Below are positions 1 to 8,790 of a DNA stretch of 64,000 bases, in pieces. Location: contig JAKIVD010000008.1 in NCBI GenBank assembly GCA_021647205.1, positions 1 to 64,000 of the forward strand, read 5' to 3'. Every line of letters begins with the position of its first letter. The stretch's first letter is position 1. This DNA is from Bacteroidales bacterium. Its GTDB lineage: Bacteria; Bacteroidota; Bacteroidia; Bacteroidales; F082. A model generated the notes under the pieces. The model was not told the origin of the DNA and did no database searches. It worked only from the letters and a program-made list of their open reading frames with translations. A program made the position numbers and the translations under genes.

Positions 1-1
1 T

Positions 2-775
2 AATGTGTTCCTGGTTAACTGCACCATGGCTGATAATACATCTGAAAATATACAGGGTGCAAACATTGGCCAGGTTTATGGCGCAAAGCTGCATATTTAT
101 AACTCCATCATGTACAACAACAACCCGGCTGAGATTTATATGTTTACAGATGACAATGCGGATGAAAACTACCTAAATATCTACAACTCATTGTTGGATA
201 GTGGGCAAGAGAATATCCGTATCCTTAGTCAACGGAACAACATTTTTTACGATAACGAAACCAACATCAACACCGACCCCATTTTCCTCAACAAATGGGA
301 ACACCCCTACCAAATCGACAACGGCTCGCCCTGCATTGATGCCGGAACACTGGCGAACCTGCCCGATTTTATCGAACTGCCCGAATTCGACCTCGCCGGC
401 AACCCCCGCATCGTCGGCGACAGCATCGACATGGGCGCCTACGAATGGAACCCCACCGTTGGAATTGATAAGTACCAATACCAACCCATCCAAAACGACA
501 AACCCAAACTGCTACGTGCCGTGCCCAACCCCTTTTCAACTTCCACCACCCTCTCGGCCAAATGGGATTTTAACGGCCACGTACAAATAGAGATTTACAA
601 TAATTCCGGGCTGCGGGTGAAAGTGCTCAAATCCGGCGCTTCTGGCCCCGGCAGCATCCAAACCCGCTGGGACGGCAAAGACAAAAACGGTAACATCCTC
701 CCCGCAGGCATTTACCATGTGGTGATGTTTTGGGATGGGAAAGAAATTGAGGGGATGAAGGTGGTAAGACAGTGA
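2..775 (+). CDS. T9SS-sorted beta-helix/choice-of-anchor Q protein, 3' part only
   Basis: The reading frame is open from the first bases of the window, so the true start lies upstream and about 257 codons are visible. The N-terminal part has the short repetitive rungs of a right-handed parallel beta-helix. It is followed by the choice-of-anchor Q signature (SPCIDAG, then LAGNPR and DMGAYEW at about residues 108-147 of the visible part). The last ~90 residues (VPNPF, LPAGIYHV, KVVRQ end) form a type A Por secretion sorting domain. The protein is therefore probably exported by Sec and then across the outer membrane by T9SS, ending on the surface or outside the cell. Substrate or binding partner cannot be told. 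The next gene is on the same strand about 160 bp away. Confidence 0.85.
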   Translation, partial: NVFLVNCTMADNTSENIQGANIGQVYGAKLHIYNSIMYNNNPAEIYMFTDDNADENYLNIYNSLLDSGQENIRILSQRNNIFYDNETNINTDPIFLNKWEHPYQIDNGSPCIDAGTLANLPDFIELPEFDLAGNPRIVGDSIDMGAYEWNPTVGIDKYQYQPIQNDKPKLLRAVPNPFSTSTTLSAKWDFNGHVQIEIYNNSGLRVKVLKSGASGPGSIQTRWDGKDKNGNILPAGIYHVVMFWDGKEIEGMKVVRQ

Positions 776-934
776 TTTTTTGAATTTTGAATAACACAGC
801 TTGGTCATTTCTAATCGCCAGTTTCATCAAAAACTACTTGCTCAATAAAATAATTCTCACAACCAAGTCATAGTTTGTCAATTATTCATACCTTTACCGC
901 TCCAAATTTTGACCAAAACAAACCCGTTTTTAAC

Positions 935-1162
935 ATGAAAACGTTTCTCAAAGTTGTTGTTGCAATTTTAATTGTTTCATCGGCAGGCATTTTCACGTCC
1001 TGCTCAAAAAGCACCTACACACATAAATACAGTACAAAGAGCCGGGGCTCAGCCTCAACCATCAACCCTGCCGCGAGGAAAAGTGAACCTGTCCGTAAGA
1101 ACTACGTCATCAACAACAAAAGACGAAAGATACTTGGAAACGAAAAGCCAGCATTCAGATAA
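935..1162 (+). CDS. Small lipoprotein of unknown function
   Basis: The product is 75 residues starting at MKTFLKVVV. An upstream in-frame start at 875 exists, but it would put a non-signal stretch before the hydrophobic segment. Residues 1-23 form a lipoprotein signal peptide ending in a lipobox-like FTSC, so the mature protein would be a lipidated ~52-residue basic, Ser/Lys/Arg-rich peptide. I recognise no domain. It is followed within 10 bp by a strong bidirectional terminator. Function unknown. Confidence 0.6.
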   Translation: MKTFLKVVVAILIVSSAGIFTSCSKSTYTHKYSTKSRGSASTINPAARKSEPVRKNYVINNKRRKILGNEKPAFR

Positions 1163-1166
1163 ATAA

Positions 1167-1196
1167 AAAAAACCGGCTGTCAGGCCGGTTTTTTTG
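1167..1196. terminator. Bidirectional intrinsic terminator
   Basis: The hairpin AACCGGC-TGTCAG-GCCGGTT at 1171-1190 is flanked by an A-run on the left and a T-run on the right. It can therefore end transcription of the small lipoprotein gene (plus strand) and of the P5C dehydrogenase gene (minus strand, ending at 1222). Confidence 0.85.
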
Positions 1197-1221
1197 TGCA
1201 CTTAAATTCCCCTGTCTTCTG

Positions 1222-2853
1222 TCAATCTGCCTGCATAAAAGGATACCTGTAATCTGTTGGTGGCAGAAGTGTTTCCTTGATGGTGCGTGGCGATGTCCAG
1301 CGAATTAAGTTGAGGTAAGACCCTGCTTTGTCGTTGGTTCCCGATGCGCGGGCACCACCAAAGGGCTGTTGACCGACAACGGCACCGGTAGGTTTGTCGT
1401 TAATGTAAAAGTTGCCGGCAGCCTGCGATAAGCGTTCTACAGCATATTCGGTCGCATAACGGTCGTTGGAAAAAATTGCCCCCGTAAGCGCGTAAATCGA
1501 CGTGTTGTCAACCAGCTCCAAAGTCTCTTCCCATTTTTCAGCCTCGTAAACATATATTGTCAAAACCGGGCCAAATAATTCTTCTTCCATTGTTATGTAG
1601 TGGGGATCAGTCGTTACAATCACTGTCGGACGGATGAAATATCCTTTTGATTTGTCATAATCACCACCAACGATGATTTCAGCATCATTATCCTTTTTTG
1701 CATTGTCGATAAACAGCGCCAGCTTGTCGAAAGAAGCTTCATCAATAACAGCACCCATGAAATTTGTAAAATCTTCAATGTCGCCCATGGTGATGCCGTT
1801 CACCTGATCCGACAGTTTGTCTTTTATTTCGGGCCACAAATTGTCGGGGATGTAGGCACGCGATGCGGCCGAACATTTTTGTCCCTGGTATTCGAATGCA
1901 CCCCTCACCAGCGCAGTAACCACCTGGTCAACATTGGATGACTTATGCACCACCACAAAGTCTTTCCCACCGGTTTCGCCAACAATGCGCGGATAGGTTT
2001 TGTATTTGGCAATATTGGTTCCGATGGTCTTCCAGATTTGCTGAAAAACACCTGTTGAGCCCGTAAAATGGAAACCGGCGAAATCAGGGTGTTCCATCAC
2101 CACTTTGCCGCCAACAGGGCCCGAGGGGAAGATTAGGTTGATGACACCATCCGGCACACCGGCTTCTTCAAAAATCTCCATCAGTATCCTGGCGGAATAA
2201 ACCTGGGTGTTGGAACATTTCCAAACCACTACATTGCCCATCATGGCCGGGGCCGATGGCAGGTTTCCGGCAATGGCCGTGAAATTAAAAGGAGTGAGCG
2301 CGTACACAAAACCTTCCAGTGGACGGTACTCAAGCCTGTTCCAAATCCCTTTGTCGGAGGCAGGTTGCTGACTGTAAATCTCGGTCATGTACTGAACGTT
2401 GAACCGCAGAAAGTCAATAATCTCGCAAGCAGAATCAATCTCGGCCTGGAAAGCCGTCTTGGATTGTCCGAGCATGGTTGCGGCATTCAACTTCGCACGG
2501 TAAGGTCCGGCAATTAAATCGGCAGCTTTCAGGAAAATAGCAGCGCGGTGATCCCAGGGCATCTTCGACCATGTTTTCGAGGCTTCGAGTGCAGCGTCAA
2601 TCGCCATGGTTACGTGGCTGGCCTCACTCTTGTAGTAGTAGCCCAACACAAACCCGTGATCGTGTGGCGGGTGGGTGGCGATACGGTTATCCGATTTCAC
2701 CCGTTTTCCACCAATCACCATCGGAATTTCCACTTCTTCCGATTTCATTTGTTTGAGCATGGCCTGTAATTCAATCCGTTCGGGAGAGCCCGGCCTGTAT
2801 TCTTTAACAGGTTCGTTGTATGCTTTCGGCACACTTTGAAGGTCTTTGTACAT
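1222..2853 (-). CDS. pruA: L-glutamate gamma-semialdehyde (1-pyrroline-5-carboxylate) dehydrogenase
   Basis: Oxidises glutamate-gamma-semialdehyde to glutamate with NAD+, the second step of proline (and arginine/ornithine) catabolism, in the cytosol. The 543-residue product carries aldehyde dehydrogenase landmarks: FTGST in the NAD site, the general-base region GETGGKDF and the catalytic cysteine in GQKCSAASR. Length matches the stand-alone P5CDH family. I start it at MYKDLQSVPKAYNEP, as in homologues. The frame stays open 21 codons further (to 2916), but that extension runs over the likely promoter at 2914-2921. No proline dehydrogenase gene lies nearby in this window. Confidence 0.92.
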   Translation of the reverse strand: MYKDLQSVPKAYNEPVKEYRPGSPERIELQAMLKQMKSEEVEIPMVIGGKRVKSDNRIATHPPHDHGFVLGYYYKSEASHVTMAIDAALEASKTWSKMPWDHRAAIFLKAADLIAGPYRAKLNAATMLGQSKTAFQAEIDSACEIIDFLRFNVQYMTEIYSQQPASDKGIWNRLEYRPLEGFVYALTPFNFTAIAGNLPSAPAMMGNVVVWKCSNTQVYSARILMEIFEEAGVPDGVINLIFPSGPVGGKVVMEHPDFAGFHFTGSTGVFQQIWKTIGTNIAKYKTYPRIVGETGGKDFVVVHKSSNVDQVVTALVRGAFEYQGQKCSAASRAYIPDNLWPEIKDKLSDQVNGITMGDIEDFTNFMGAVIDEASFDKLALFIDNAKKDNDAEIIVGGDYDKSKGYFIRPTVIVTTDPHYITMEEELFGPVLTIYVYEAEKWEETLELVDNTSIYALTGAIFSNDRYATEYAVERLSQAAGNFYINDKPTGAVVGQQPFGGARASGTNDKAGSYLNLIRWTSPRTIKETLLPPTDYRYPFMQAD

Positions 2854-2913
2854 TTTTTTTTGAATTTTTATCCTGCCCGTGACAGGTGATTGTTGAACAA
2901 AAATTAAACGGTG

Positions 2914-2921
2914 CAAAAATA
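2914..2921 (-). promoter_or_regulatory. Bacteroidota -7 element upstream of P5C dehydrogenase
   Basis: On the minus strand this reads TATTTTTG, matching TAnnTTTG, about 60 bp before the chosen start. No well-spaced -33 TTTG is seen; candidates lie 14 and 25 bp away. Confidence 0.45.
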
Positions 2922-3160
2922 GAAAATAAATATGTCAAACTTTTGACAAAAATCAGTTTCAGATGCATGATTAATCTTTGCTGACGACTGGTTTTTCTGG
3001 GGGCATTTGCTGCGCTGTCATTGGTGGTAGCCGGAAAATTACCCTTGCTTAATTGCTGTAAACGTAAATTTACCCTTTATCATGGTTCCTGTAGCCTGTG
3101 CTTCCTGGCTCTTGTTTCCTGCCTCCTACATCATGTTTCTTTTATCTTTCAAATACCTGG

Positions 3161-3421
3161 TTCAGGATATTGTTGATATTTGCCCTGCTGGAAGAAACAA
3201 AAATCGCAGGAACCCTTACGGGAACGGCAGTCGGACTCATCTCTGTAATTGGCTATACGCCCGATGCTTTTTTCAATTCACTGGCCGGAAGAATACTTGA
3301 TGCCTCACCAGGGCCGGAAGGATTTCAGCATTTCTATATGGTTTTAGGCGCTTTTTCAGGGGTTGGTTTGCTGGCAACTCTTCTGCTGAATCGCACAAAA
3401 CAATCTGAAACTTTGAGCTAA
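3161..3421 (+). pseudogene. MFS transporter C-terminal relic
   Basis: About 86 codons resemble the last two to three transmembrane segments of a major facilitator protein: ALLEETKIAGTLTGTAVG, ISVIGYTPDAFF and AGRILDASPGPEG, then a final hydrophobic helix ending LLLNRTK. The N-terminal nine or so helices are missing. Immediately upstream is low-complexity sequence of the type TTCCTGGCTCTTG rather than coding sequence. It is best read as a decayed 3' end. The stretch from 2922 to 3160 holds nothing else I can support. Confidence 0.65.
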
Positions 3422-3564
3422 GAATGAAATAAATGGGTTAAAATCATTGATTAATTTAGATCATAAAAGGAGAATAAGACGTAAAAAAGTACGTTTAAAT
3501 AAATAGAGGTTCATTTTCACACCGAGTCCTGACGTCATTGAAAAACAGCCTAAAAAGCCCTTTA

Positions 3565-5850
3565 ATGAAAAAGTTATTGTCTGTTTTGGTATTTGGAGTT
3601 TCTTTATTCAACCCGGCTTTTTCACAATCGCGAAGTGGAGAAATAACACTTTCTATCGACACGTACCGGGAGTATGAATTCCAAAAGGATAAACCACCTG
3701 ATTATTCTCCCTTTCGTTATTTTACCGTGTCTCCGCTCTATAAAAATACAATATGGTTAGGATCATCTTTCTTAGAAAGCGAGCTAAACTTAGAAACAGG
3801 GGCATTCAAAAATATTAAAGATATCCTTGGATTTAAGATCAATTCGTCGCAAGTATTGTCCTATAAATGTACCAGACAAGACCCTTTTGACGATGATATT
3901 TTTTGGATTTACCTGAACGGGACAGGCCTTATAAAATATTCGAGGAGCTTAAAAACATATAACCTATTCAAAGAAAATTGTTCTAAATCTATTGCATTCA
4001 CAGAAGAAAAAGTTTTGTTGGGGGGCCAAAATGGACTCATCTGTTCGATTGATAAATCAGACGAATCGACAATAGTTTTTAACACTGGTTTGGATGAGCC
4101 TGTCAGCAGTATTATTCCTGATGAATCTGGAAAATATGTTCTTAATCACAAGTATTTCTATTCTCCTTCTGAAAACTCAACAACCTTTTTATCTCAAAGC
4201 GAAATTGCGAAATTTAAATCGAATAGGTTTTTTAAGCACTGGCAAAGACCTTCGGGATTCTTTAATCAGGTTAACCAGGGAAAAGAGATTTGGTTTTATA
4301 AAAACCGTCAACTGTATGTTTATGATACCGTACCTGATGTTTTACTAAAACTTGATTATGGTCCTCCGGCTGATATTTTATCACTAAAAGCTGATGACAC
4401 TTATCTTTACTTAGTGTGCAAAACATCTAATATTTTGATGATAAAGAATGATATCAGATTTGTTGTTGTAAATAAGAGTTTTTTAAGGGAAAACGCATAC
4501 ATTCAAAACCCTGGCGGTTCGCGAGAAGAAAGAATATTTAAACTTGAAGAAAATAGATTTAATAAATTTTGGCATGCAAGTTTTGACGAACTGATTACAA
4601 GACTGGATGATTTAAATAATAAGTATTCTAAATCGACAAGCAAGTATATCACAGATCGTCTATCTGGAATTAACACTCGATTAAGGTCGGTTGCTTACAA
4701 GGATGATCAACGCTTTAGCGCGGAAAACCAAATTAAAACAAATACCATCAAGCCGTACTATTTAATGCCAATCTTATACGGACTGGTAAGTTACTATTAT
4801 AAAAAAGCAGATTTAGAGAAAGTCTTTTATAACGATTCTATTCTCACATCGAGATTCCCTGATTTGGAATGGCAAAACGAAACTTACGTCAGTAGCATAA
4901 ACCTGGCAAAGAAGGTGAAAATCAAACTTTCAAACCTTGATTCATTGGAGTTGGCTACTGATGTTTATTTATGGAAAAAAGCCGAAATATGTAAAGAATT
5001 AGTATCGTCCGACTGGAATTGTGGTGAAATGGGGTGCAACCCGGAATTGTATTTTCAGTTTTATCGGGAACTTATTGAAAGATATCCAAAAAGTGAGTAT
5101 GTCGATGATGTGGAATTTCGTATTCTGGTTTATAATCAGAATATGGCTCAGGTATGTGGAGAGTTGAGTTCGAATTTGGAGTTTATTGAGAAGTATGAAA
5201 ACTTCAACAAAAAATATCCAGACTCAAAATATAAACCGAATGTGCTATATCGCCTTGCAGGCCTTTACTCAGATGCCCTGGTGAGCTGGGAAAAGTTGTA
5301 TGAATTTAATAAAATAGCTCTTGAAATCAGTTACAGGGTTCTAAGCGAATACCCTGACTTTGAGAAGAACATGTATTTGCCGCGTTTCATTGAAGAAACC
5401 AAACGCAACCTGCCCCTGCTGGCATTAAACCTTTCAATAGAGTCAGACAAAACCGTGTACAACGAAGGAGACCCCATCTATATCACATTTAAGCTTACAA
5501 ATACTTTCCCTGACACCAACAAGATTGACATAAAGGGACTTGACAGCATACCAATTGCGTTAATATATGTTTACGACAATTATAAGCGGAAGTTTATATT
5601 CGAAAAAACAAAATCATATCGTGACTATTGGTGGAAAACCCTCACCTTAGCTCCTGAGGAAACACATACTGAAAAATGGGATATAACGAAAAGTGCTTTA
5701 TTCGGGAAAAATCCATATAGTTTTGATAAAGAATATATGCTGGGGAATTATACTTTCCCAACAGGGAAATACGAAATCACTGCTTACCTTTACCCTTATA
5801 TAAATGAACGCTATATGCACTCAGAACCTATCCAAATTGAAGTTCGATAG
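3565..5850 (+). CDS. Large exported protein of unknown function with TPR-like and Ig-like parts
   Basis: The 761-residue product begins MKKLLSVLVFGVSLFNPAFSQ, a Sec signal peptide ending in a typical Bacteroidota FSQ site; an in-frame TTG at 3538 is less likely. Residues ~30-340 look like a degenerate beta-propeller (repeated IWLG / ICSID / IWFY blades). The middle (~470-600) has helical repeats with phrases such as ELIERYPKSEYVDD and KKYPDSKYKPNVLYRLA, as in the YfiO/BamD TPR type. Residues ~620-761 form a beta-rich domain (SIESDKTVYNEGDPIYITF) like BsuPI or Ig-type domains. No T9SS tail is present, so a periplasmic site is likely. It stands alone between the MFS relic and the convergent thioesterase. 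Base composition is more AT-rich than its neighbours. Role unknown. Confidence 0.7.
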   Translation: MKKLLSVLVFGVSLFNPAFSQSRSGEITLSIDTYREYEFQKDKPPDYSPFRYFTVSPLYKNTIWLGSSFLESELNLETGAFKNIKDILGFKINSSQVLSYKCTRQDPFDDDIFWIYLNGTGLIKYSRSLKTYNLFKENCSKSIAFTEEKVLLGGQNGLICSIDKSDESTIVFNTGLDEPVSSIIPDESGKYVLNHKYFYSPSENSTTFLSQSEIAKFKSNRFFKHWQRPSGFFNQVNQGKEIWFYKNRQLYVYDTVPDVLLKLDYGPPADILSLKADDTYLYLVCKTSNILMIKNDIRFVVVNKSFLRENAYIQNPGGSREERIFKLEENRFNKFWHASFDELITRLDDLNNKYSKSTSKYITDRLSGINTRLRSVAYKDDQRFSAENQIKTNTIKPYYLMPILYGLVSYYYKKADLEKVFYNDSILTSRFPDLEWQNETYVSSINLAKKVKIKLSNLDSLELATDVYLWKKAEICKELVSSDWNCGEMGCNPELYFQFYRELIERYPKSEYVDDVEFRILVYNQNMAQVCGELSSNLEFIEKYENFNKKYPDSKYKPNVLYRLAGLYSDALVSWEKLYEFNKIALEISYRVLSEYPDFEKNMYLPRFIEETKRNLPLLALNLSIESDKTVYNEGDPIYITFKLTNTFPDTNKIDIKGLDSIPIALIYVYDNYKRKFIFEKTKSYRDYWWKTLTLAPEETHTEKWDITKSALFGKNPYSFDKEYMLGNYTFPTGKYEITAYLYPYINERYMHSEPIQIEVR

Positions 5851-5894
5851 GGAAACAAAAATATCCCGATTTAGTCATTTAACTTTTAATAATT

Positions 5895-6374
5895 TCATTT
5901 TTCAAAAAACTCTTCATGCCTGGGAAAATACAATTTCTCCCTGGCAACGTCCGGAGAGAAAGTGTAGTAGGTGATGACGCCTTCAGCACCGATTTTCCCG
6001 TCCGGGTTAATCAGTTCGACATGCACATCTACCAGGTTTTTCCTGGTTTCCTGCAAGCGGGCTACCAGTCTCAGTTTACCTTCTTTTACCGGTACACTCC
6101 TTTTGAGGCGAATATTTATGGAGGAAGTTACGCCGGCTGTTTTCATTTTGACCTGGATAAACCAGGCGGCAATCTCATCCATCAATGTTGCCTGTATGCC
6201 GCCGTGCAGCACATTGTTGTAGCCGGCAAGAAAACCGCGCGGCTCCCATTCGCAGGTAAGGAATTCGCCGTCTTCGACAAACTGCATTTGCAGGCCGTTT
6301 TCGTTATCCGGCGAACAACCGAAACAATTATAGCCGGCTATTTTTGTGTAGGGATTTTTAATCTTTTTTGCCAA
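5895..6374 (-). CDS. PaaI-type hotdog thioesterase
   Basis: The predicted 159-residue protein has a single hotdog fold with the family signature VLHGGIQATLMDEIAAW, in which HGG and the following Asp/Glu form the acyl-CoA thioesterase site. The N-terminal CFGCSPDNENGLQMQF is typical of the PaaI/4HBT subgroup. It probably hydrolyses an aromatic or medium-chain acyl-CoA; the substrate cannot be deduced. I choose a TTG start at 6374 with an AGGAAAG-like ribosome site just before it. The frame is open to 6434 but would then overlap the upstream gene by 77 bp, whereas the TTG gives a 17-bp overlap. The upstream MORN gene is probably co-transcribed. Confidence 0.75.
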   Translation of the reverse strand: MAKKIKNPYTKIAGYNCFGCSPDNENGLQMQFVEDGEFLTCEWEPRGFLAGYNNVLHGGIQATLMDEIAAWFIQVKMKTAGVTSSINIRLKRSVPVKEGKLRLVARLQETRKNLVDVHVELINPDGKIGAEGVITYYTFSPDVAREKLYFPRHEEFFEK

Positions 6375-7113
6375 TTTTCTTTCCTTTCTTGTATCGGGTT
6401 TCCTGAAGAAGCACTCCTGTTTCATCAAATTCAATCCACTTTCCCGTTTTCAACCCGTTTTTATAACTGCCCGTTTCTTTGAGTTGTCCGTTGCTGAAAT
6501 ACAGTTTGTACTCGCCAACTGCAATATTATCCTGAAACAATTGTTCACTTTTCAAAACGTCGTTGGCATACCAGGTCCGTTGCCAGCCATCGAAGCCGCC
6601 GTTTTTATAGTTATATTCAGCAATTCTATTTCCTTTGGTGTCGAACCACTTTGAAATACTGTCTTTTTCACCATTACGGTAATAACTCTCTTCCTGAACA
6701 CTGCCCTGCTTATAGAAAACCGTCCGCAATCCGTGAAGTTTTCCTTGCTGATAATTTGCAATAAGCCGCGGCTTCCCCCCCGGGTTAAACTCTACTTTTT
6801 TCCCATCCGGTTCTCCCGACTTGTATTCCGATTGCTCTTCAATATAACCACGTCGCCCAATCTTTAAATAAAGCCCATCTCTTTTTCCTGCTTTAAAATG
6901 TTCTACAATATGCACCTGTCCGGTAGGGAAAAGGGTGATCCAGTTGCCTGTTTGCAACGAATCTTTAAAATAGCCCTTAATTGTCATGTTGCCATAAACC
7001 ATGGTAAAGGCTCCTTCGGCGATAGTATCAGGAATGACAGATGACAGGTCCTGTGCTTTGGCAAGCAGTCCTGACATGATCATTGTCATCAGCATGAAGG
7101 CACGTATATTCAT
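6358..7113 (-). CDS. Exported MORN-variant repeat protein (YwqK-like)
   Basis: The 251-residue product has an N-terminal signal peptide (MNIRAFMLMTMIMSGLLAKAQ). It then has about eight repeats of the toxin-antitoxin YwqK/MORN_2 type, with cores such as GYFKDSLQTGNW, EHFKAGKRDGLY, NYQQGKLHGLR, YKNGGFDGW and SYKNGLKTGKWIEF. Such proteins are abundant in Bacteroidota and are usually annotated as YwqK family antitoxins by similarity. The signal peptide argues for a periplasmic or surface role and against an antitoxin function. It overlaps the thioesterase gene downstream. Confidence 0.8.
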   Translation of the reverse strand: MNIRAFMLMTMIMSGLLAKAQDLSSVIPDTIAEGAFTMVYGNMTIKGYFKDSLQTGNWITLFPTGQVHIVEHFKAGKRDGLYLKIGRRGYIEEQSEYKSGEPDGKKVEFNPGGKPRLIANYQQGKLHGLRTVFYKQGSVQEESYYRNGEKDSISKWFDTKGNRIAEYNYKNGGFDGWQRTWYANDVLKSEQLFQDNIAVGEYKLYFSNGQLKETGSYKNGLKTGKWIEFDETGVLLQETRYKKGKKIGKKD

Positions 7114-7129
7114 GATAAAAAGTTTTTGG

Positions 7130-7137
7130 CAAATTTA
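7130..7137 (-). promoter_or_regulatory. -7 element upstream of the MORN-variant gene
   Basis: The minus strand reads TAAATTTG, matching TAnnTTTG, 17 bp before the ATG at 7113. A TTG lies 16 bp upstream as a weak -33 candidate. Confidence 0.5.
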
Positions 7138-7194
7138 GAGTTTTGCTTACTATCAACTGTTGAAAATGAAAAAAGAAATCAACCGGAATAAAAT

Positions 7195-7233
7195 GAAAAC
7201 AGGCCGGGAGGGTTCTCAACCGGCCTGCATCAA
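7195..7233 (-). terminator. Possible rimO terminator hairpin
   Basis: AGGCCGG and CCGGCCT arms flank a 12-nt loop. On the minus strand a T-rich stretch (GTTTTCATTTT) follows. This is the only structure I see in the 326-bp gap between rimO and the MORN gene; the gap holds no supported gene. Confidence 0.4.
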
Positions 7234-7439
7234 CCAAAACCAAATTTTACAATTACGATCAGAAATACTGATAATACATTGCTTTGACCCAGACTTTGCA
7301 AAGCACATGCCAGATTATACTAATTACTGGCATTCAACTTTTTAGAAAAATTTATTAAAGGAATGGACAATCTTTTTGGATTAAAAAGCTACGAATACTT
7401 AAACGGGGCAAATCAGATTATCCACAAACGGAAAGCGGC

Positions 7440-8741
7440 TTAAGCACCGGTGACAACTTCGCCGTAAAGATCGAAGAAATCAGCTTTCTGTATCTGTACC
7501 GTGTAAAAACTGCCAACCGTCAGCGGCAGACCACTATCAGCAATTAATACTTCGTTGTCAACTTCAGGCGAATCGAACTCAGTCCGGCCAATGTAATAGC
7601 CCCCTTCTTGCCGGTCGATGATAACTTTAAGCAACTGACCTTCTTTTTGTTTATTCAGGTCAAAAGAAATTTGTTGCTGGAGCATCATCAATCGGTCCAG
7701 GCGGTCTTGTTTGGTTTCTTCAGCTACATCGTCTTTCAGTTCAAAAGCCGGTGTTCCTTCTTCATGGGCGTATTTGAAAACACCCAGGCGGTCGAAGCGG
7801 TATTTTTCAACAAAGTCGAGCAGTTGTTCAAATTCTTCTTCCGTTTCGCCCGGATAACCGACGATAAGTGTTGTGCGCAAGACCGCATCGGGGACTTCTT
7901 TTTTAATTTTCTCCACCAGGTTTACAGTTCCCAGTTCCCCCAAACCCCTTTTCATGGATTTCAGAATCCGGTCGCTGATGTGTTGCAGGGGAATATCGAG
8001 GTAGTTACACACTTTCGGGTTTTCCTTCATCAGCTGTAAAAGCTCCACCGGAAACTGTGCCGGGTAAGCGTAATGTAAGCGTATCCATTCAATACCGGGG
8101 ACATCGGAAATCCGGCTCACGAGATCTGCAATTTCCTTTTTTCCGTAAATATCGACACCATAGTAAGTGAGGTCCTGTGCAATCAGCAACAATTCTTTCA
8201 CGCCTTTTGAAGCCAGGAACTTAACTTCGCGGATAATCTCTTCTTTGGATTTTGACTTGTGTTTTCCCCTTATCAACGGGATGGCACAAAAGGAACAATT
8301 CCGGTCGCAGCCTTCCGATATTTTTAAATAAGCGAAATGAGACGGGGTAGTGATTAAGCGCTCTCCCAGCAGTTCCTTTTTCAGGTCGACTTCGAGGGCA
8401 GCAAGCACTTCTGGCAATTCGTTGACCCCAAAAAAGCCGTCCACCGTTTTAATTTCATCTTTTAGTTCTGCTTTGTAACGTTCCGACAAACAACCGGTAA
8501 CGAACACTTTCTTTAAATCGCCATTCTTTTTGGCTTCAACAGCCTGCAGGATGGCGTCGACCGATTCTTCCTTGGCATCACCAATAAAACCGCAGGTATT
8601 GATGACCAGCACATCGGCCTGCTCATTTGAATCGTGTTCTACAATGTATTTATCGCCCAACTGGCGCATCAGGATTTCGGAGTCGATGAGGTTTTTGGAG
8701 CAGCCCAGGGTGATGACATTTATTTTTTGTTTCGGGGGCAT
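7440..8741 (-). CDS. rimO: Ribosomal protein S12 methylthiotransferase RimO
   Basis: Radical SAM enzyme that adds a methylthio group to the conserved aspartate of ribosomal protein S12. The 433-residue protein has the three expected parts: an N-terminal UPF0004 domain (INVITLGCSKNLIDSE with cluster cysteines), a radical SAM core with the CDRNCSFC motif at about residue 145-152, and a C-terminal TRAM-type RNA-binding domain. LGCSKN and the full length separate it from MiaB. It lies 50 bp downstream of ftsY in the usual Bacteroidota order and is probably co-transcribed with it. Confidence 0.95.
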   Translation of the reverse strand: MPPKQKINVITLGCSKNLIDSEILMRQLGDKYIVEHDSNEQADVLVINTCGFIGDAKEESVDAILQAVEAKKNGDLKKVFVTGCLSERYKAELKDEIKTVDGFFGVNELPEVLAALEVDLKKELLGERLITTPSHFAYLKISEGCDRNCSFCAIPLIRGKHKSKSKEEIIREVKFLASKGVKELLLIAQDLTYYGVDIYGKKEIADLVSRISDVPGIEWIRLHYAYPAQFPVELLQLMKENPKVCNYLDIPLQHISDRILKSMKRGLGELGTVNLVEKIKKEVPDAVLRTTLIVGYPGETEEEFEQLLDFVEKYRFDRLGVFKYAHEEGTPAFELKDDVAEETKQDRLDRLMMLQQQISFDLNKQKEGQLLKVIIDRQEGGYYIGRTEFDSPEVDNEVLIADSGLPLTVGSFYTVQIQKADFFDLYGEVVTGA

Positions 8742-8790
8742 GGGGAGGGAGGGTTCGGGTTGCAGGGTTCGGGTTACGGGTTACGGGTTG
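8742..8790 (+). repeat. GGGTT-rich short tandem repeat between ftsY and rimO
   Basis: The gap contains GGGTTCGGGTT and GGGTTACGGGTTACGGGTT, imperfect 7-8 bp units. Similar low-complexity tracts occur in several other gene gaps of this window. Confidence 0.6.

Noticed and set aside
5916-6482. 188-codon plus-strand frame
   Set aside because: Antisense to the thioesterase and the end of the MORN-variant gene.
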